27,975 bases of DNA from Sphacelaria rigidula (Eukaryota; Phaeophyceae; Sphacelariales): assembly GCA_964200075.2 (NCBI GenBank), contig CAXNAA020000106.1, forward strand, positions 1 through 27,975, given 5' to 3'. The notes under the pieces were generated by a model. The model did no database searches, was not told the DNA's origin, and was given only the letters and a program-made list of their open reading frames with translations. Made by a program: the position numbers and the translations under genes. Positions 1 to 9,969 of this stretch are shown here, one piece after another (within the stretch, counting starts at the first letter, position 1; each line of letters opens with the position of its first letter).

Positions 1-3
1 ATT

Positions 4-123
4 TTAATCCTCCGGGTTCTCATCCTCAATCAAAAGCACCATCCTCAACATAGATGATTGGCTGTTCGTAAGTGACGTGAGATGTCCGCAGCGACCCTTC
101 ACGCCGTATTTTCGAGGTAGGCC
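4..123 (-). CDS. Possible last exon of a minus-strand gene cut by the left edge
   Basis: On the minus strand a good splice acceptor, a T-rich stretch ending in TTTCAG, lies just upstream of position 123. Two reading frames then stay open. One runs 39 codons and ends in an acidic tail (LIEDENPED) with a TAA at 6-4. The other ends in IIYVEDGAFD with a TGA at 28-26. Either could be the C-terminus of a gene lying mostly further along the minus strand. No partner exon was found between 124 and 1543, so the pairing is open. The product is not recognised. Chance openness of a short exon cannot be excluded. Confidence 0.22.
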   Translation of the reverse strand, partial: GLPRKYGVKGRCGHLTSLTNSQSSMLRMVLLIEDENPED

Positions 124-1543
124 CTGAAATTATGCACATATTACATGCTTTGAGATAATATTGAGAAAGGCTCTATGAATGGTATATTTCTATCCTTTTT
201 CGCCAGACATCAGGAGTACACCGCCTCCTGGGACCCCGGATCTCTGGCGGAAAAAAATCAGAAGATCCCATGAGAATACACTGATGAGAAAAAAACAAAA
301 ATCGGGAGCCTCGTTTGTTATTTTGTTATTTTGTTATTTTGATATACTGTAACTTGTTATTGTTTTATTTTCGTGCTCTTCTGGCACGGGATGGAGGCCC
401 CAGTGGCGCCATGGTGAAAAATGAGTGACCATGAAAGTTACACACCCTCGTCGCCCCGAGGTGGGTTATAAGACTGAGGCCGCTCCTCATGCCAGACAAA
501 CAAAAAATGGAAGTGCGCCTGTTTTGGACCCTTTACTGTACGTCGTTATACGCCCGAAAAGAGAGCTATTATTGCAGGCGGATTTTGACACCTTGGAACA
601 CCTTCCTGTTGTACTCGTTGAGACGGTTCCAGCACGCCTGTGCGTTTTCCCGGTGACCGCAGTTTGTATCTTGCCTAAACTTGCATTTTTCTCAGAGACC
701 GGCCATTTTTTAGATTTCTAGTGGTACACAGAACCTGCTTCATGTTTACTAGTAATTGGCCAAATAGTTGGACCGAATCAGGTTTCGATCTGTAGGGCCA
801 ACAACAGAACGGCGAGGAGAGACCCGGCACTGACTTTTTTTGCGGGAAACATCACAGTATGTAGTAGTGGTAAATGCGACATCTCAACACTTTTTCGCAA
901 ACTTCCAAGTACTCCAACCTATAGAATATTTCATGTTTTCCGCCAAGTGGACGTATGCACGTTTCAATTTTTGAGAGGATGTGGTTCGACGCCGCCAAAG
1001 AACTAACTGAAGAGGTCGCTATCTTGCCGTCTTGTCGTTACGGACCGGAGATCATCGGCGAGATCATCGTCGGAGATCATCGTCGGAGATCATCGATGGG
1101 TATGGGATTGTTTTCGTCAACTCCGGCAAGGTGCTGGTATCACAACAAAGTACAGCAACATGATGGAGGGTGAAGGCACAGCGCTCGATAGTGTTTCTAT
1201 CCAGCCCCGAGTGAACGTTGATGACTTGAAAAGGTGCGACCACCGGATCAAGACAAGCAGACTCTGCACATGCAGCATCACGTGATGACGATACTTGAGT
1301 AGGTGGCATTCGGCACCAAGCAGCGCATGTTCTTTCACTACGGGTGGTAGATGTGCTCAACTATTAATGTAGAGCAAGTCGAGTACAGAGCCCCACTCTC
1401 GCCCTTGGTGATTATCCCACTTCTTTCGCCGGTATCGCTCATCTCACGCTGAATCACGATCAGTGCAACAATCACATGCTGTACAACAGTAGACTGTGCT
1501 GACGCCTCATGAACGCGTTGCACGCAGGAGTGGAAGGATAGCG
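124..1543. other. Mostly non-coding stretch upstream of the zinc-finger/LamG gene
   Basis: Positions 290-375 are AT-rich with runs of TTATTTTG. Open frames at 425-721 (98 codons) and 955-1173 (72 codons) have no recognisable domain and no convincing splice partners. Either could be a missed 5' exon. Positions 1048-1095 hold a short tandem repeat described separately. The promoter and 5' untranslated region of the gene starting at 1544 must lie here, but no clear core promoter motif stands out. Confidence 0.4.
1048..1095. repeat. Short tandem repeat, four copies of GAGATCATCG
   Basis: Four copies of the decamer GAGATCATCG start at about 1048, 1060, 1073 and 1086, a period of 12 to 13 bases. 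The unit contains the palindromic core GATC. It lies about 450 bases upstream of the start codon at 1544. It may be a minisatellite or clustered binding sites; the sequence alone does not tell. Confidence 0.8.
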
Positions 1544-2097
1544 ATGTGGCCGTACATCATGCGCGAGCTTCCGCTTTCGCCTGTCGAAGCTCTACGCTTT
1601 GAATTGCAATTGAAAACAGCTGGCGGACCTGACACTAGTGATAACACAAAAGACAGCACCGAGAAATTGTTGCAGAGAAGCCTCGTCCAGTATTTTCCTG
1701 CTCGCCTGGCGGACGATAGGCGAAAGACAAAGTCTAGTGAAACGGAGCGACAGCTACACGGACCGAAAGCTGATTCGGACCTCGATGCCTTGGCCGCGAG
1801 GCTAGTCAAGTTAGAGCGCCAACCTTTGGATATCCTGAGCAGAGAACGAGAAAGCCACAGAAACGCCTCTTGCCGACAAGCGCGAACCACTGACTGTTCG
1901 CCCATCCATTACGCAGAGCCGCTTAGTCGGCGTCGCCCTTCGTCGAGTGGTCAACAAAGACCACAAGATATTACAGGGGTCGGTAAGAATGCTGGATACA
2001 GTGTTGCCGGCGACCGTACCGAGTGCCCGTTAGGTTGCGGAGAGGAGGTGCGGCTTCGTGATTTGGTGCCGCACCAAACTTCTGTGTGCACATTCCG
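1544..2097 (+). CDS. Exon 1 of the zinc-finger/LamG gene
   Basis: This exon encodes an N-terminus with no recognised domain, rich in Arg, Glu and Ser, then the first finger half with the motif ECPLGCGEEVRLRDLVPH. It ends CATTCCG|GTGAGT, and the next exon begins after TCTCGCAG. The join creates an Arg codon and gives VCTFRYVDCLVPGCG, which completes a finger. The start codon could lie further upstream if a 5' exon exists; an acceptor-like CACGCAG sits near 1523. Confidence 0.75.
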
Positions 2098-5000
2098 GTG
2101 AGTGTGGGCCGCGAGTGATGACTCGTGGCACATAGCAGCGGTAAGCGTCCAGCAGGACGGGATTAACATGCTCCCCACGATGCTCTGAGCACCGCTTCTC
2201 TCTCGGCACCACAAACGAATGTAAGCACTGGTTCCAAGTTTGACACGAACTTAGAGCTTGGTATTGTCTCGCAGGTATGTAGACTGCTTGGTCCCTGGAT
2301 GCGGCAAATTGGTTCAGGCGAACAAGATGGGCGTACACGTCAGGCAACAATGTTTGGTGAGGAAAATGCAGCGCTCACTGGCAGCCAAAGCTGAGCTGGC
2401 GAAACTCGAGATAAGCTGCGGTGCTTGTGGCAGTCTGGTACCCCAAAAGAGTCTGAGATCGCACATCGCAAATGATTGCGGCATGCGGACAGTGACATGC
2501 CGGTGGCCCGGGTGCGGGCAAGAAATCACAGCACTTTCGTTCCCCAAACATGAGATGTATGATTGTGCAGTTGCTAAGCGTCACGCTGCATGTGTTGAAC
2601 ATGCCGCGAGAAGACCTTGTACAGCCGAGTGTCCAGAGTGCCACGCAACCTTTCCCACAGGCTTTCTTCGCAGGCACGCTGCCAGTGAGTGCTGTATGAG
2701 AATCATGGCCTGCCCGAACGCGAACATTGGGTGCGGTGATGAGCTCCGTGCCGCCGACATGAAGCGCCATCTTCGTGAGGAGTGTTGGGTTCAGCTCGAT
2801 AGAACGGAGCGCGCTTCTCGACACAAGGTGCGCTTGGAGCGCGTGCGGTGCTCCGGGTGCGGCTACACCGTGAGTGCTCAGCACTTGCTCAAACATCAGC
2901 GAGATAAGTGCCCGAATCGAAGAGTGCCATGCAAGCACCGGTTGCTGGGGTGCTCGGTCATGCTCCGCCTTTCAGCCATGAACGATCATCTCTGCGTCAA
3001 TCGTCTTCTGGACGGGCGGTCATGCCTAGCGTTCGACAGCGGAAGGGCCTACATCGCTCTCGATGAGGAGGATCGTAAGCCCCCGTGGACAGTCGAGATG
3101 TGGATTTGGCGACCGGGACTGGTGGAAGGCACACGTGAAAAAGCGCGGACGGCCCTCAAATCGTACTGGGAATTCCAACAATGTCGAGAAAAGCTGGCCA
3201 TCGGTGAGCACCGTTTGAAGATGCTCGAGCCCATACTTGTTGCCGCCGCCACTAGATGTTCACAAGAAAAAACGCAAGAGGCAGAACACGCGCGCGAGAA
3301 ACTGATGGACGAAATGGTAGCTGCCGCCACCTTACGTGACGACGCAAAGGTGGGGCTTGTTGTAGCCAGTGTTGTTTTGTCTAACACCTTGGCCGCGGCG
3401 ATACGGGGTGTAGAAGAGATTACCCGACAACATCGACTGCGTGGATTTGATCGACTGGCGCTTGCCAGCGCTCCATGGTATACCGTCGTCCCTAATGTGG
3501 AGACTGGCAGTGCTGACAGCGAAGTCAGGGAAGGTGGGAAATGGGGTAATTCTGGTATCAAGCACATGAAGACATTGCAAAGCGATAAGGCCAGTGCCAT
3601 CTTACAACCGTCGGATAAAGGAGCCTCGACGGAGTCTAGCGAACCAAGTGACACTCGAAGGGGACCTCTCGATGCACCAATCGATGAAGACAAAGTGTTG
3701 GTCGCAGATGTGACATTTCCGCAGGATGAAAAGGCCGAGCACGGCGATCCACATCCCGAAGATGTGAGAGAAGCTCCCCTGTCGGCCGCTGACATTGTAC
3801 ACGCGCGCGCTCTGGGGAAATCAACAACTACGAAGAACGACCTGTTACTGAGAGAGGTGGCTGACGAAAAGGCCTCTGAAGGTGGTTCCCGTGATCCTGA
3901 GGTTTCAGATGGCACCCAAGAGAAAGTTAGAAATGCAACAATTGCTGATGAACAATTTACTTCTCTCGAGGCGACGCAAGTAGCCGCCGAAATTGCGCTC
4001 GGGGAGAAGGAAGCTCTATTCTGGGCAGAGTGGGTGGCGTTAAACGGAGCTTCATTGGCAGAGAAAATACTCCACCTGTCAGGTGAGACTCTTCCGCAGC
4101 TGAAGGAGGAAGTCGTGAGTGTCACGGGATTGGCCGATGATCTAATTTTTGGTACGTGTGCCGAAACGAACCAGACGGACGAGGTTGCCAATGGCAACGA
4201 GGCTGCAGCGGACGGGGTAGCGGTGAACGACGACTCTACAATCTCCACGACAAGGAGCGCCACGAAATCTGCAGCTAGGAAAGCGGCACGGAAAGCAAGG
4301 CGCAAGCGAAAACACGAGCAGCAGTTCGGCAAGAAGCTTGAGACGCGTATCGCGGAGGAGGTGAACAAACGCGGCGGTGTGGAAACCCTTTTTGGATCTG
4401 AGAGCGTTCTCTTCCAGCTGGAAATGGGCCCAAAAGATCGAGTGGGTATAAAGGTCGCCGGGAAGACCGATGAGCCGTTCAACTACCGCTGCCCTCGAGA
4501 GCGTTGGGTCCATCTCGCGTTTGTATCCGATTCCACTGGCGTGTTCCTCCTTGAAAACGGCAAGACTGCCAGTCGTCTTCGCGGTGTCATCGTTCCGCTT
4601 CCCATGCAGTATATCGGTGGGAGGGAAACAGCATGCCAGGCACTCATTCAAGAAGTCCGGTATTGGAAAGTCAAGAGGTCCAAGCAAGAGCTGGAGGGGC
4701 TCATGCACCAGGTGTTACCTACATCGGCCGTAGAAGATGGTCTCCTTGGCTATTGGACGTTTGAGGAAGGCGCCGGCGATTACGTCAACGATGTTACGGG
4801 ACAGAAAATTCGAGCAAAAAAAGTCGGGAGGGGACTGAAGTGGGTACGTCCGGAGCTGATGTGCACTTTCAAGGTCGGAGAGCCACCGACGCCGTCGTGG
4901 AGGGAGCAGAACGTGTGCAAGGTATGAGCTCTGGAGCACTCTTGCTATAGGCTCGCTCTTGAATTATTTTCCCGCCGTGTATCGCAGGTGCATGTAGTAC

Positions 5001-8000
5001 ATGTCGTTCGGTCGTACTACGACTGGGTCAAGCGCAGATGGGAAAAAATATGAGCCTCGAGTTGTTGGACGTTGATTCTGTCTCAAGAACAGAGCTTGAA
5101 ATCTGCGACAAGACAGTGAACAACCAATTTGACATGGCCAAATGCTGACCCAAAGGAATAAGGAGCACTAGCCTTGACAAATAGACTTCACAAACTTGGG
5201 AATCTCGCATTTTTTTTTGTTCTCGTAAGTCTGCCAGAGAACAATCAAGGTGTCGAGTTCGAAATGTGCACCATTTGCTGTTGCAAAACACACAAGAACA
5301 CCTCGCATATTTCATACGCGAAACTAGCCATACGCCCCGATGGTCGAATTGGTCACCGGCGGCCAGGTTGTGCGGGTTTGGTAACTTCGGATGACGACAA
5401 ATATGTTCTTTTCATACAGAACCGGTGTAGGAAAATATCATGAGTATAGTCAACGGTCTGCGGTATTGCTTATCTATTCCTTAAATGAAAAATGCCAAGC
5501 AGACACCGAGGGGGTGGGCGGGGTGTACTCATTTGTTGCTTGCCTTAGTCGTTTGACCATTGACCACGCACCCCTTTCGAGACGGAGCATCAGACACCGG
5601 GGGGAAAGATGAACCAATCCTTTGAGGAACGGACTCCCAAGGGGAGAATAGCGTTCAAAGTAGTATGACGAAAACCACTTTGAAGCCTTGGCTATGGGCA
5701 GCATCCGACATACAAACGATTCCCGATCTTTACCGCTGGCGGCGAGTACAGTTTGTGGTAATCCGTTTCGTGACGCTGTGTTCCGCGCACTCCCCAGGAA
5801 ATATCCAGGGACAGGGCAGAAGGTGCCCTGTCGTCGCTGCCATAGATAGAGGAGGAAAAGAAGCTTGTCCGAACCTTCTACTCTAAAAGAACAGGAGAAC
5901 AAGAAACCGCTGGAAGAGATTGAAACATATAGTGGAGCCTAACTTTGTTGTGGGGATGGTATTTTTTTCGCCCAAACTCTTGTTGCATGGGATACTTGAT
6001 GGCGTCGTTTTCGGCTACAAACATGCGTGTTCATGACCCTCGGATTGTCCTCACTTGGGGGATCCTAGCCCACTTTCATGATTAGCTGGGCTTGCTAGGT
6101 TTAGAGAAGAACCATTTGTCAAAATCCGAGGGCACATGGGAAAATGTGAAGAAGACGCATCGTGGAAATTTTGCAAACACCACTTGAGGCACTTTTCAAT
6201 GCCCGGTGGATTTTTGGCAAATAGTCGTTTCTGAAAACCGAGGAACCCAACGAATCGAAAGGTGGGGAAAATTCCCCTCAAATATGCGATGCACCACCTC
6301 CTAGACAGGTGGCGGCGATATTTCCTGTTCGGCCCCATGACAAAAACTCCGAAAATCGATCAATCCCCGTGAAACATGGCCGAAGATATTGACGAGTCTT
6401 GGCTCAATCTGCTGTTCCTTTATCATTTGAACGCCCATGGTTCATGTTCCTAAGTTCAGCCGCTCCCAATCCCACGAGGGTTTGGGGGAATGGTTTGTGT
6501 AGAAATACATACACGCACACTACATGATGGACAGGGGCGCTTGTCGGGAGGCGGGGGGCGTACTCATTCGTTGCTTGCCTTAGTCGTTTGACCACTGACC
6601 ACGCATCCCTTTCGGGACGGAGCACTGTTCCTACTCCTAATACAGACCCTTGTCGGGTGACGCAAAACTAATTTTTCTGGCCAATCGGCGTGCAGCAACA
6701 ATTTGACATGGCTGAGGTACTACACAAGGGTGCACGTGTTGTTTGTTAATGTATCATTCTGCTGTATGTGTGTGTGCCGACATGCGTTGGCGGAATGTAC
6801 TGCTGGCGGGATCACCGCTAGATTACTGTTTCTGTACTGAGACGACAGTATGATGTTGGTGGCTCATCTACGAATACCTATGACGCGTGGACTGTGCGTG
6901 ACAACGGCCTTCGTCTACGCAGGCGTTGTCTCAGCACCAAAAAACTACTCTTTATCTTACTCAAAAGCCCGCCCGTTTAGCGTCCATCTGCGGTCCCGAA
7001 TGTTCACAGGATTGTATTTGTACTTTCTTCGCCGGCAGCTTGATGATGGGTACAACGTGAGGGGGGCGAATTGAACTGGAAGCAATAAAGCTCGGAAATG
7101 GTACCAGTTATAACTGACCATTATCATTGTGATGGTAATAATGGTAAAGGTTATATGAACAATTTGGGTAATGGTTTCAAATAATCATTTATCGTTACCG
7201 GCTTAATAAGCCGTTACCGGCTACATATGCTATATACAGCCGTTCAAAATTGGCCCAACTTCATATTTTTTCATCTCTAGTGAAGCTAAACCGCGTAGAA
7301 AAACGTGCCTCCGGCACGGCGCCTCCAGCGGGGCCCTCCGGCGGGGCCCCCTCTACCGGGGGGGCTTTTTGGCTCGCGGCTGCACCGCTCGATGACCAAA
7401 CCATCATGTACCATTTAGCTGGTCAATGAGTGCGCTACGCGTAACCATTCAACTGGTTAATGGTTAGACAAACCATTTCCGAGCTCTAGAAAGCAACGAA
7501 AAGATTGCGATAAACACCCAACTTGCTCCGTCTCGCGATTTATTTTTCTGGCTGTCAAGGTGGAGCTTCGACAGGGTCGTTTAGCACACAGGGGCAGACT
7601 ACACCGACAGTTCGTGTCCTGTCCTGCGGGATGTGGCGAATCTTTGTTGAGGAAGACTGTTCGGGCACATTTGGCATATCGTTGCAATATGCGAATGGTT
7701 TCCTGTTCCATGGCTGCTTGCGGGAAGCGAGTAAAGGCGAACGATCTCCAAAGGTACCACACTCAGACTAAGTGCAACTAGCCATCACACAAGAATTTGT
7801 GTAAATATCCAACATCCCATTTCCGGTGGTGTGATTTGTGTGAAATATGGAAGGAAGGTACAAATGAGATCAGTAGGTCAGATGTGTGCGGCCAGAAGTA
7901 GTCCCCATTACGCCACTGGAATACTAGACTGACTCGTACTGCGTATGATGTCATTCGCGTTCTCAAGGTCGTTCTATCGTAACACCCACGAGTGAGTACA

Positions 8001-8377
8001 GTGCCAGCAACACATCTCACGTGCCCTCTCGTGTCGGCTTAATGCCTTATAGGCATTTGCAGGAGCGCTGCGCATCCTACAAGGCATGGCAGAGGATGGC
8101 TTCGGCTGGGCAAGAAAAACAGGAAGAAGTCTCGTGTCCATATTGTAGCGAGACGGTGAGACATTGCAACCTCAATGTCCACGTCAAATATGTGTGCCAG
8201 TGGGCCAAGGATCCCTGCCGAAATGCGGGTTGCGGCGCTCGGATTCCCCGCTTGAGATTGGCCGAGCACGAGAAGCGGTTTTGCGGAGCTGCGAGCGCGG
8301 TTAGAAGGCGTCGACGACTCGCCAGGGCGAGAGCTCAGTCTAAATATCATCGCCAATGGGCGCAAGATGAAGAGTAA
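1544..8377 (+). CDS. Multi zinc-finger (TRAF-like) protein with a split LamG domain, four exons
   Basis: Proposed exons are 1544-2097, 2275-4921, 7560-7753 and 8053-8377, joined in phases 2, 0 and 2 to give 1239 codons plus TAA. The start is the first in-frame ATG (1544); another lies at 1559. Order: N-terminal region rich in charged and polar residues (1-159); Cys/His modules (about 160-430); first part of a LamG/ConA-like fold (435-465); coiled and charged insertion (466-885); remainder of the fold (886-1050); further Cys/His modules (about 1067-1200); Arg-rich tail. The finger repeat is C-x2/3-C, about ten residues, H, then C, followed by C...CG and another H/C pair, as in TRAF-type fingers. 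Such fingers bind zinc and usually mediate protein contacts; LamG folds bind protein or sugar. No signal peptide is visible, so an intracellular scaffold is the best guess. The function is not known. The joins across the first and last introns each complete a finger, which supports them. Confidence 0.72.
2275..4921 (+). CDS. Exon 2: finger array, split LamG fold and charged insertion
   Basis: This 2647-base exon carries most of the protein. At 2275-3010 there are several finger modules, e.g. ISCGACGSLVPQKSLRSHIA and VRCSGCGYTVSAQHLLKH, separated by basic linkers of about 20 residues. At 3023-3110 comes a LamG opening: CLAFDSGRAYIAL, then PPWTVEMWIWRPG. At 3115-3400 is an Ala/Glu/Lys/Arg-rich probable coiled coil. 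At 3480-4250 follows an acidic Ser/Asp/Glu-rich stretch, and near 4255-4320 a basic patch (KSAARKAARKARRKRKHEQ) that could be a nuclear localisation signal. At 4378-4860 the LamG fold resumes with RERWVHLAFVSDSTGVFLL, a PMQYIGGR turn and GLLGYWTFEEGAGDYVND. The exon ends at AAG|GTATGA; reading through meets a TGA at 4925-4927. Confidence 0.88.
5514..5590. repeat. Direct repeat, copy A (pairs with 6549-6624)
   Basis: About 76 bases match 6549-6624 at roughly 85-90% identity by eye. The core GTTGCTTGCCTTAGTCGTTT is identical in both copies. On the minus strand both stay open and share the peptide VKRLRQATNEY. Most differences between the copies change the amino acid, so selection on a protein is not supported. 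The two lie about 1.03 kb apart in the same orientation. Confidence 0.8.
6549..6624. repeat. Direct repeat, copy B (pairs with 5514-5590)
   Basis: Second copy of the repeat described at 5514. Sequences flanking the two copies do not match, so these are either two insertions of a short element or the ends of one about 1.1 kb element. No primer-binding site or TG...CA termini could be assigned. Confidence 0.8.
7117..7350. repeat. Cluster of palindromes and a GC-rich island
   Basis: At 7117-7145 an imperfect hairpin pairs ACCATTAT with ATAATGGT. At 7193-7222 the 11-mer CGTTACCGGCT is repeated directly around a GGCTTA/TAAGCC palindrome. At 7304-7318 CGTGCC and GGCACG flank TCC. At 7330-7350 GGGGCCC and GGGCCCC flank a short loop. 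The GC-rich part stands out sharply from AT-rich surroundings. It resembles a degraded mobile element or a structure-forming island, but no terminal repeats could be set. Confidence 0.65.
7560..7753 (+). CDS. Exon 3 of the zinc-finger/LamG gene
   Basis: The exon starts after CTGTCAAG and reads VELRQGRLAHRGRLHRQF, a basic linker like those between fingers in exon 2. It then reads VSCPAGCGESLLRKTVRAHL and ends inside the next finger at ANDLQ. The last Cys of exon 2 (NVCK) plus this linker restores the module spacing, which argues that exons 2 and 3 belong to one protein. The donor CCAAAG|GTACCA is weak. Without splicing the frame runs on for nine codons to a TAG at 7779-7781. Confidence 0.65.
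8053..8377 (+). CDS. Exon 4 (last) of the zinc-finger/LamG gene
   Basis: The exon starts after CTTATAG. Joining exon 3 (AG) to this exon (G CAT) gives DLQRHLQERCASYKAW, which exactly completes the H...C half of a finger. Another finger follows (VSCPYCSETVRHCNLNVHV), then CGARIPRLRLAEHEKRFC. The C-terminus is strongly basic (RRRRRLARARAQSKYHRQW) and ends QDEE with TAA at 8375-8377. The basic helix could act in nuclear targeting or binding; this is not shown. Confidence 0.72.
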
Positions 8378-8742
8378 AGTCTCCGTGACCTCACTGGTTT
8401 GATTGTATTGACGCCCCTCTTCATGGTACTGCTGGTGCTTTGGGGGTATGGCATCAAGGTCAAGTAAAAAACAAGACGGTTTCTTGGATAGAGTTCCTTC
8501 CACTTGTTTTTGAATCGTATCACATACACACTGAGAACACACGGAGACTCTCGGCGGGTGAAAGTGCTACGAATACATGAAACTGCACAGAGCCCAAACC
8601 GTGCTCCATAGTACATACACACGCAAGGCGGGGGTACCAGTGCATTTGGATCCAGCACAGACAGCGAGACACCGCGCGCGACAGTGTCCGTGTCCACGTG
8701 CAGAGGAAAACCAAGCTGCCTTGTTCACACCGAGCAGGCACA

Positions 8743-9112
8743 ATGGCACGACATGACGGCTCCGACTCAGACTACGATGAGGGCAACCAATCCACCACAG
8801 TGTTGGGCACCGCATCACACTATGCTCAATTGAAAAGGTTCTCGGCACGACTAACTTATTGCATCCAACTTCAACTCAGGACGAATGTAAGTGTCAACGC
8901 CAAAATCATGGACACCCATCAACCCGCGGACCTCCACGCTGCCAATTTCTCTAGATAACTCAGCTCGACTCTTCCACCTACCTTCTGGATTCTTTGAAAC
9001 GATAGCATCACACATGAATAAACTCCCGCCGCCGAGGCCTCTCTACGAGTGTCTGCCAGTTGAAGACAAACGCTATAGCAGAGCACGCGACGGCACATCA
9101 CTAACTATTTGA
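8743..9112 (+). CDS. Weak candidate for a small two-exon gene
   Basis: An ATG at 8743 opens MARHDGSDSDYDEGNQSTT, an acidic start, and the frame runs to a good donor, GAAT|GTAAGT, near 8887. A plausible acceptor, TTTCTCTAG, precedes about 8955. After it one frame reads ITQLDSSTYLLDSLKR and stops. A second frame reads ARLFHLPSGFFETIASHMNK and on to a TGA near 9112. The phase of the join favours the first, shorter product; the second looks more protein-like but needs a different first exon. The product is not recognised and this could be non-coding. Confidence 0.15.
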
Positions 9113-9652
9113 CACGACCCTCATCATTGCTCTTCCTGAAATATGTGATTTAGTAGCCCAGCAAATACCATGCAACGACACGAGCATCAATTCATAATGT
9201 AACCTGTGTTCCAATGTTGGGTTGAGCTTTTTAATGATGCATGTCCAAGTGCTGCCGCGTCCTTCTTTGATTGGACCTGGTCGTCTTTCACCATCGTGTG
9301 CACTTGCATTTCCGACGTGGCTGTCAATTCGTCCGTTCCACAAGAATCGTTCACATTTCGTACTTTCTTCTCTGCAACATTGAACCCTTTTAACACCCGA
9401 TAATATATGCACCGTCGTGTCTACACCGACACTCTAGCACGCGGGAAACGCTCCGTCTGCTTTCAACCACCCCCTGAAACAGTGTGCGTATATCGTCGAG
9501 CACGATTCGATGCCTTATGGGCCCTACAGATGCGGTACACGATCATGGTTGATCGATCACATCGTCCTCCTCTTCTTCGACTTGGAAGGAAAGGCATCGC
9601 CGTAATGTAGATCAGGTGTCGTCTCCTGCGGTGTACAAGAAAGCGGAACAGA

Positions 9653-9744
9653 GGGCAAGTTCAATACATGAGCCATCTCTGGAAGATATCGGAAAGCAAA
9701 AATTTCGGTCGGAGCTGGTTCACGCAAGCATACAAGAATGGACA
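9653..9744 (+). CDS. Weak candidate internal exon
   Basis: An open stretch reading ASSIHEPSLEDIGKQKFRSE and on to IQEWT ends at a strong donor, ACA|GTAAGT. Acceptor-like AG dinucleotides precede it near 9640-9655. No partner exons were found, so its gene and frame remain unproven. Confidence 0.13.
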
Positions 9745-9969
9745 GTAAGTGCCTTCCCATGGTTTCTTCACGTAGACAAAGCACACTACCAAGACTGACA
9801 CAGACAGGAAAACTTCCGCCAGACGTTTTTCCAGTTAGCGTGGCAACTGAAGCCTTCAAACTGTATGAGAGAGTGAGGTGAAAGCTACGGAATATCTTGG
9901 GTCCTGTGTGCTTCGGTTTGTATTCGTAGATTCGCCGCGTGTTTTTCATCTCATGTTATCAAAAGCTGC

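Larger units (their letters stand above)
4922..7559 (+). other. Proposed 2.6 kb intron of the zinc-finger/LamG gene
   Basis: The donor is AAG|GTATGAGC and the acceptor is a pyrimidine-rich stretch ending CTGTCAAG before 7560. The frame is kept, phase 0 on both sides. The alternative is that the first gene stops at 4927 and a separate small gene lies at 7560-8377. The interval holds a direct repeat pair (5514-5590 and 6549-6624) and a palindrome-rich cluster (7117-7350). Open frames up to 142 codons occur on both strands, but none has a recognisable domain. Confidence 0.5.
8378..9969. other. Region with no firm gene; weak exon candidates only
   Basis: This region holds the 3' flank of the zinc-finger/LamG gene and undetermined DNA. 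Open frames on both strands are under about 170 codons and show no family. The two best exon-like pieces, at 8743-9112 and 9653-9744, are listed separately at low confidence. No repeat was recognised here. Confidence 0.4.

Noticed and set aside
425-721. 98-codon open frame on the plus strand
   Set aside because: No domain, no splice partner and no sign of coding constraint. Length alone is not enough.
1048-1095. CRISPR-like regular repeats
   Set aside because: The units are about 10 bases with 2-3 base spacers, in a eukaryotic setting. This is a minisatellite. The same applies to 13025-13051 and 20665-20701.
3049-4482. 477-codon open frame on the minus strand
   Set aside because: It lies opposite the finger/LamG exon, whose plus-strand frame has clear domains. 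The minus frame is Ser-rich with no motif, a mirror of acidic codons on the other strand.
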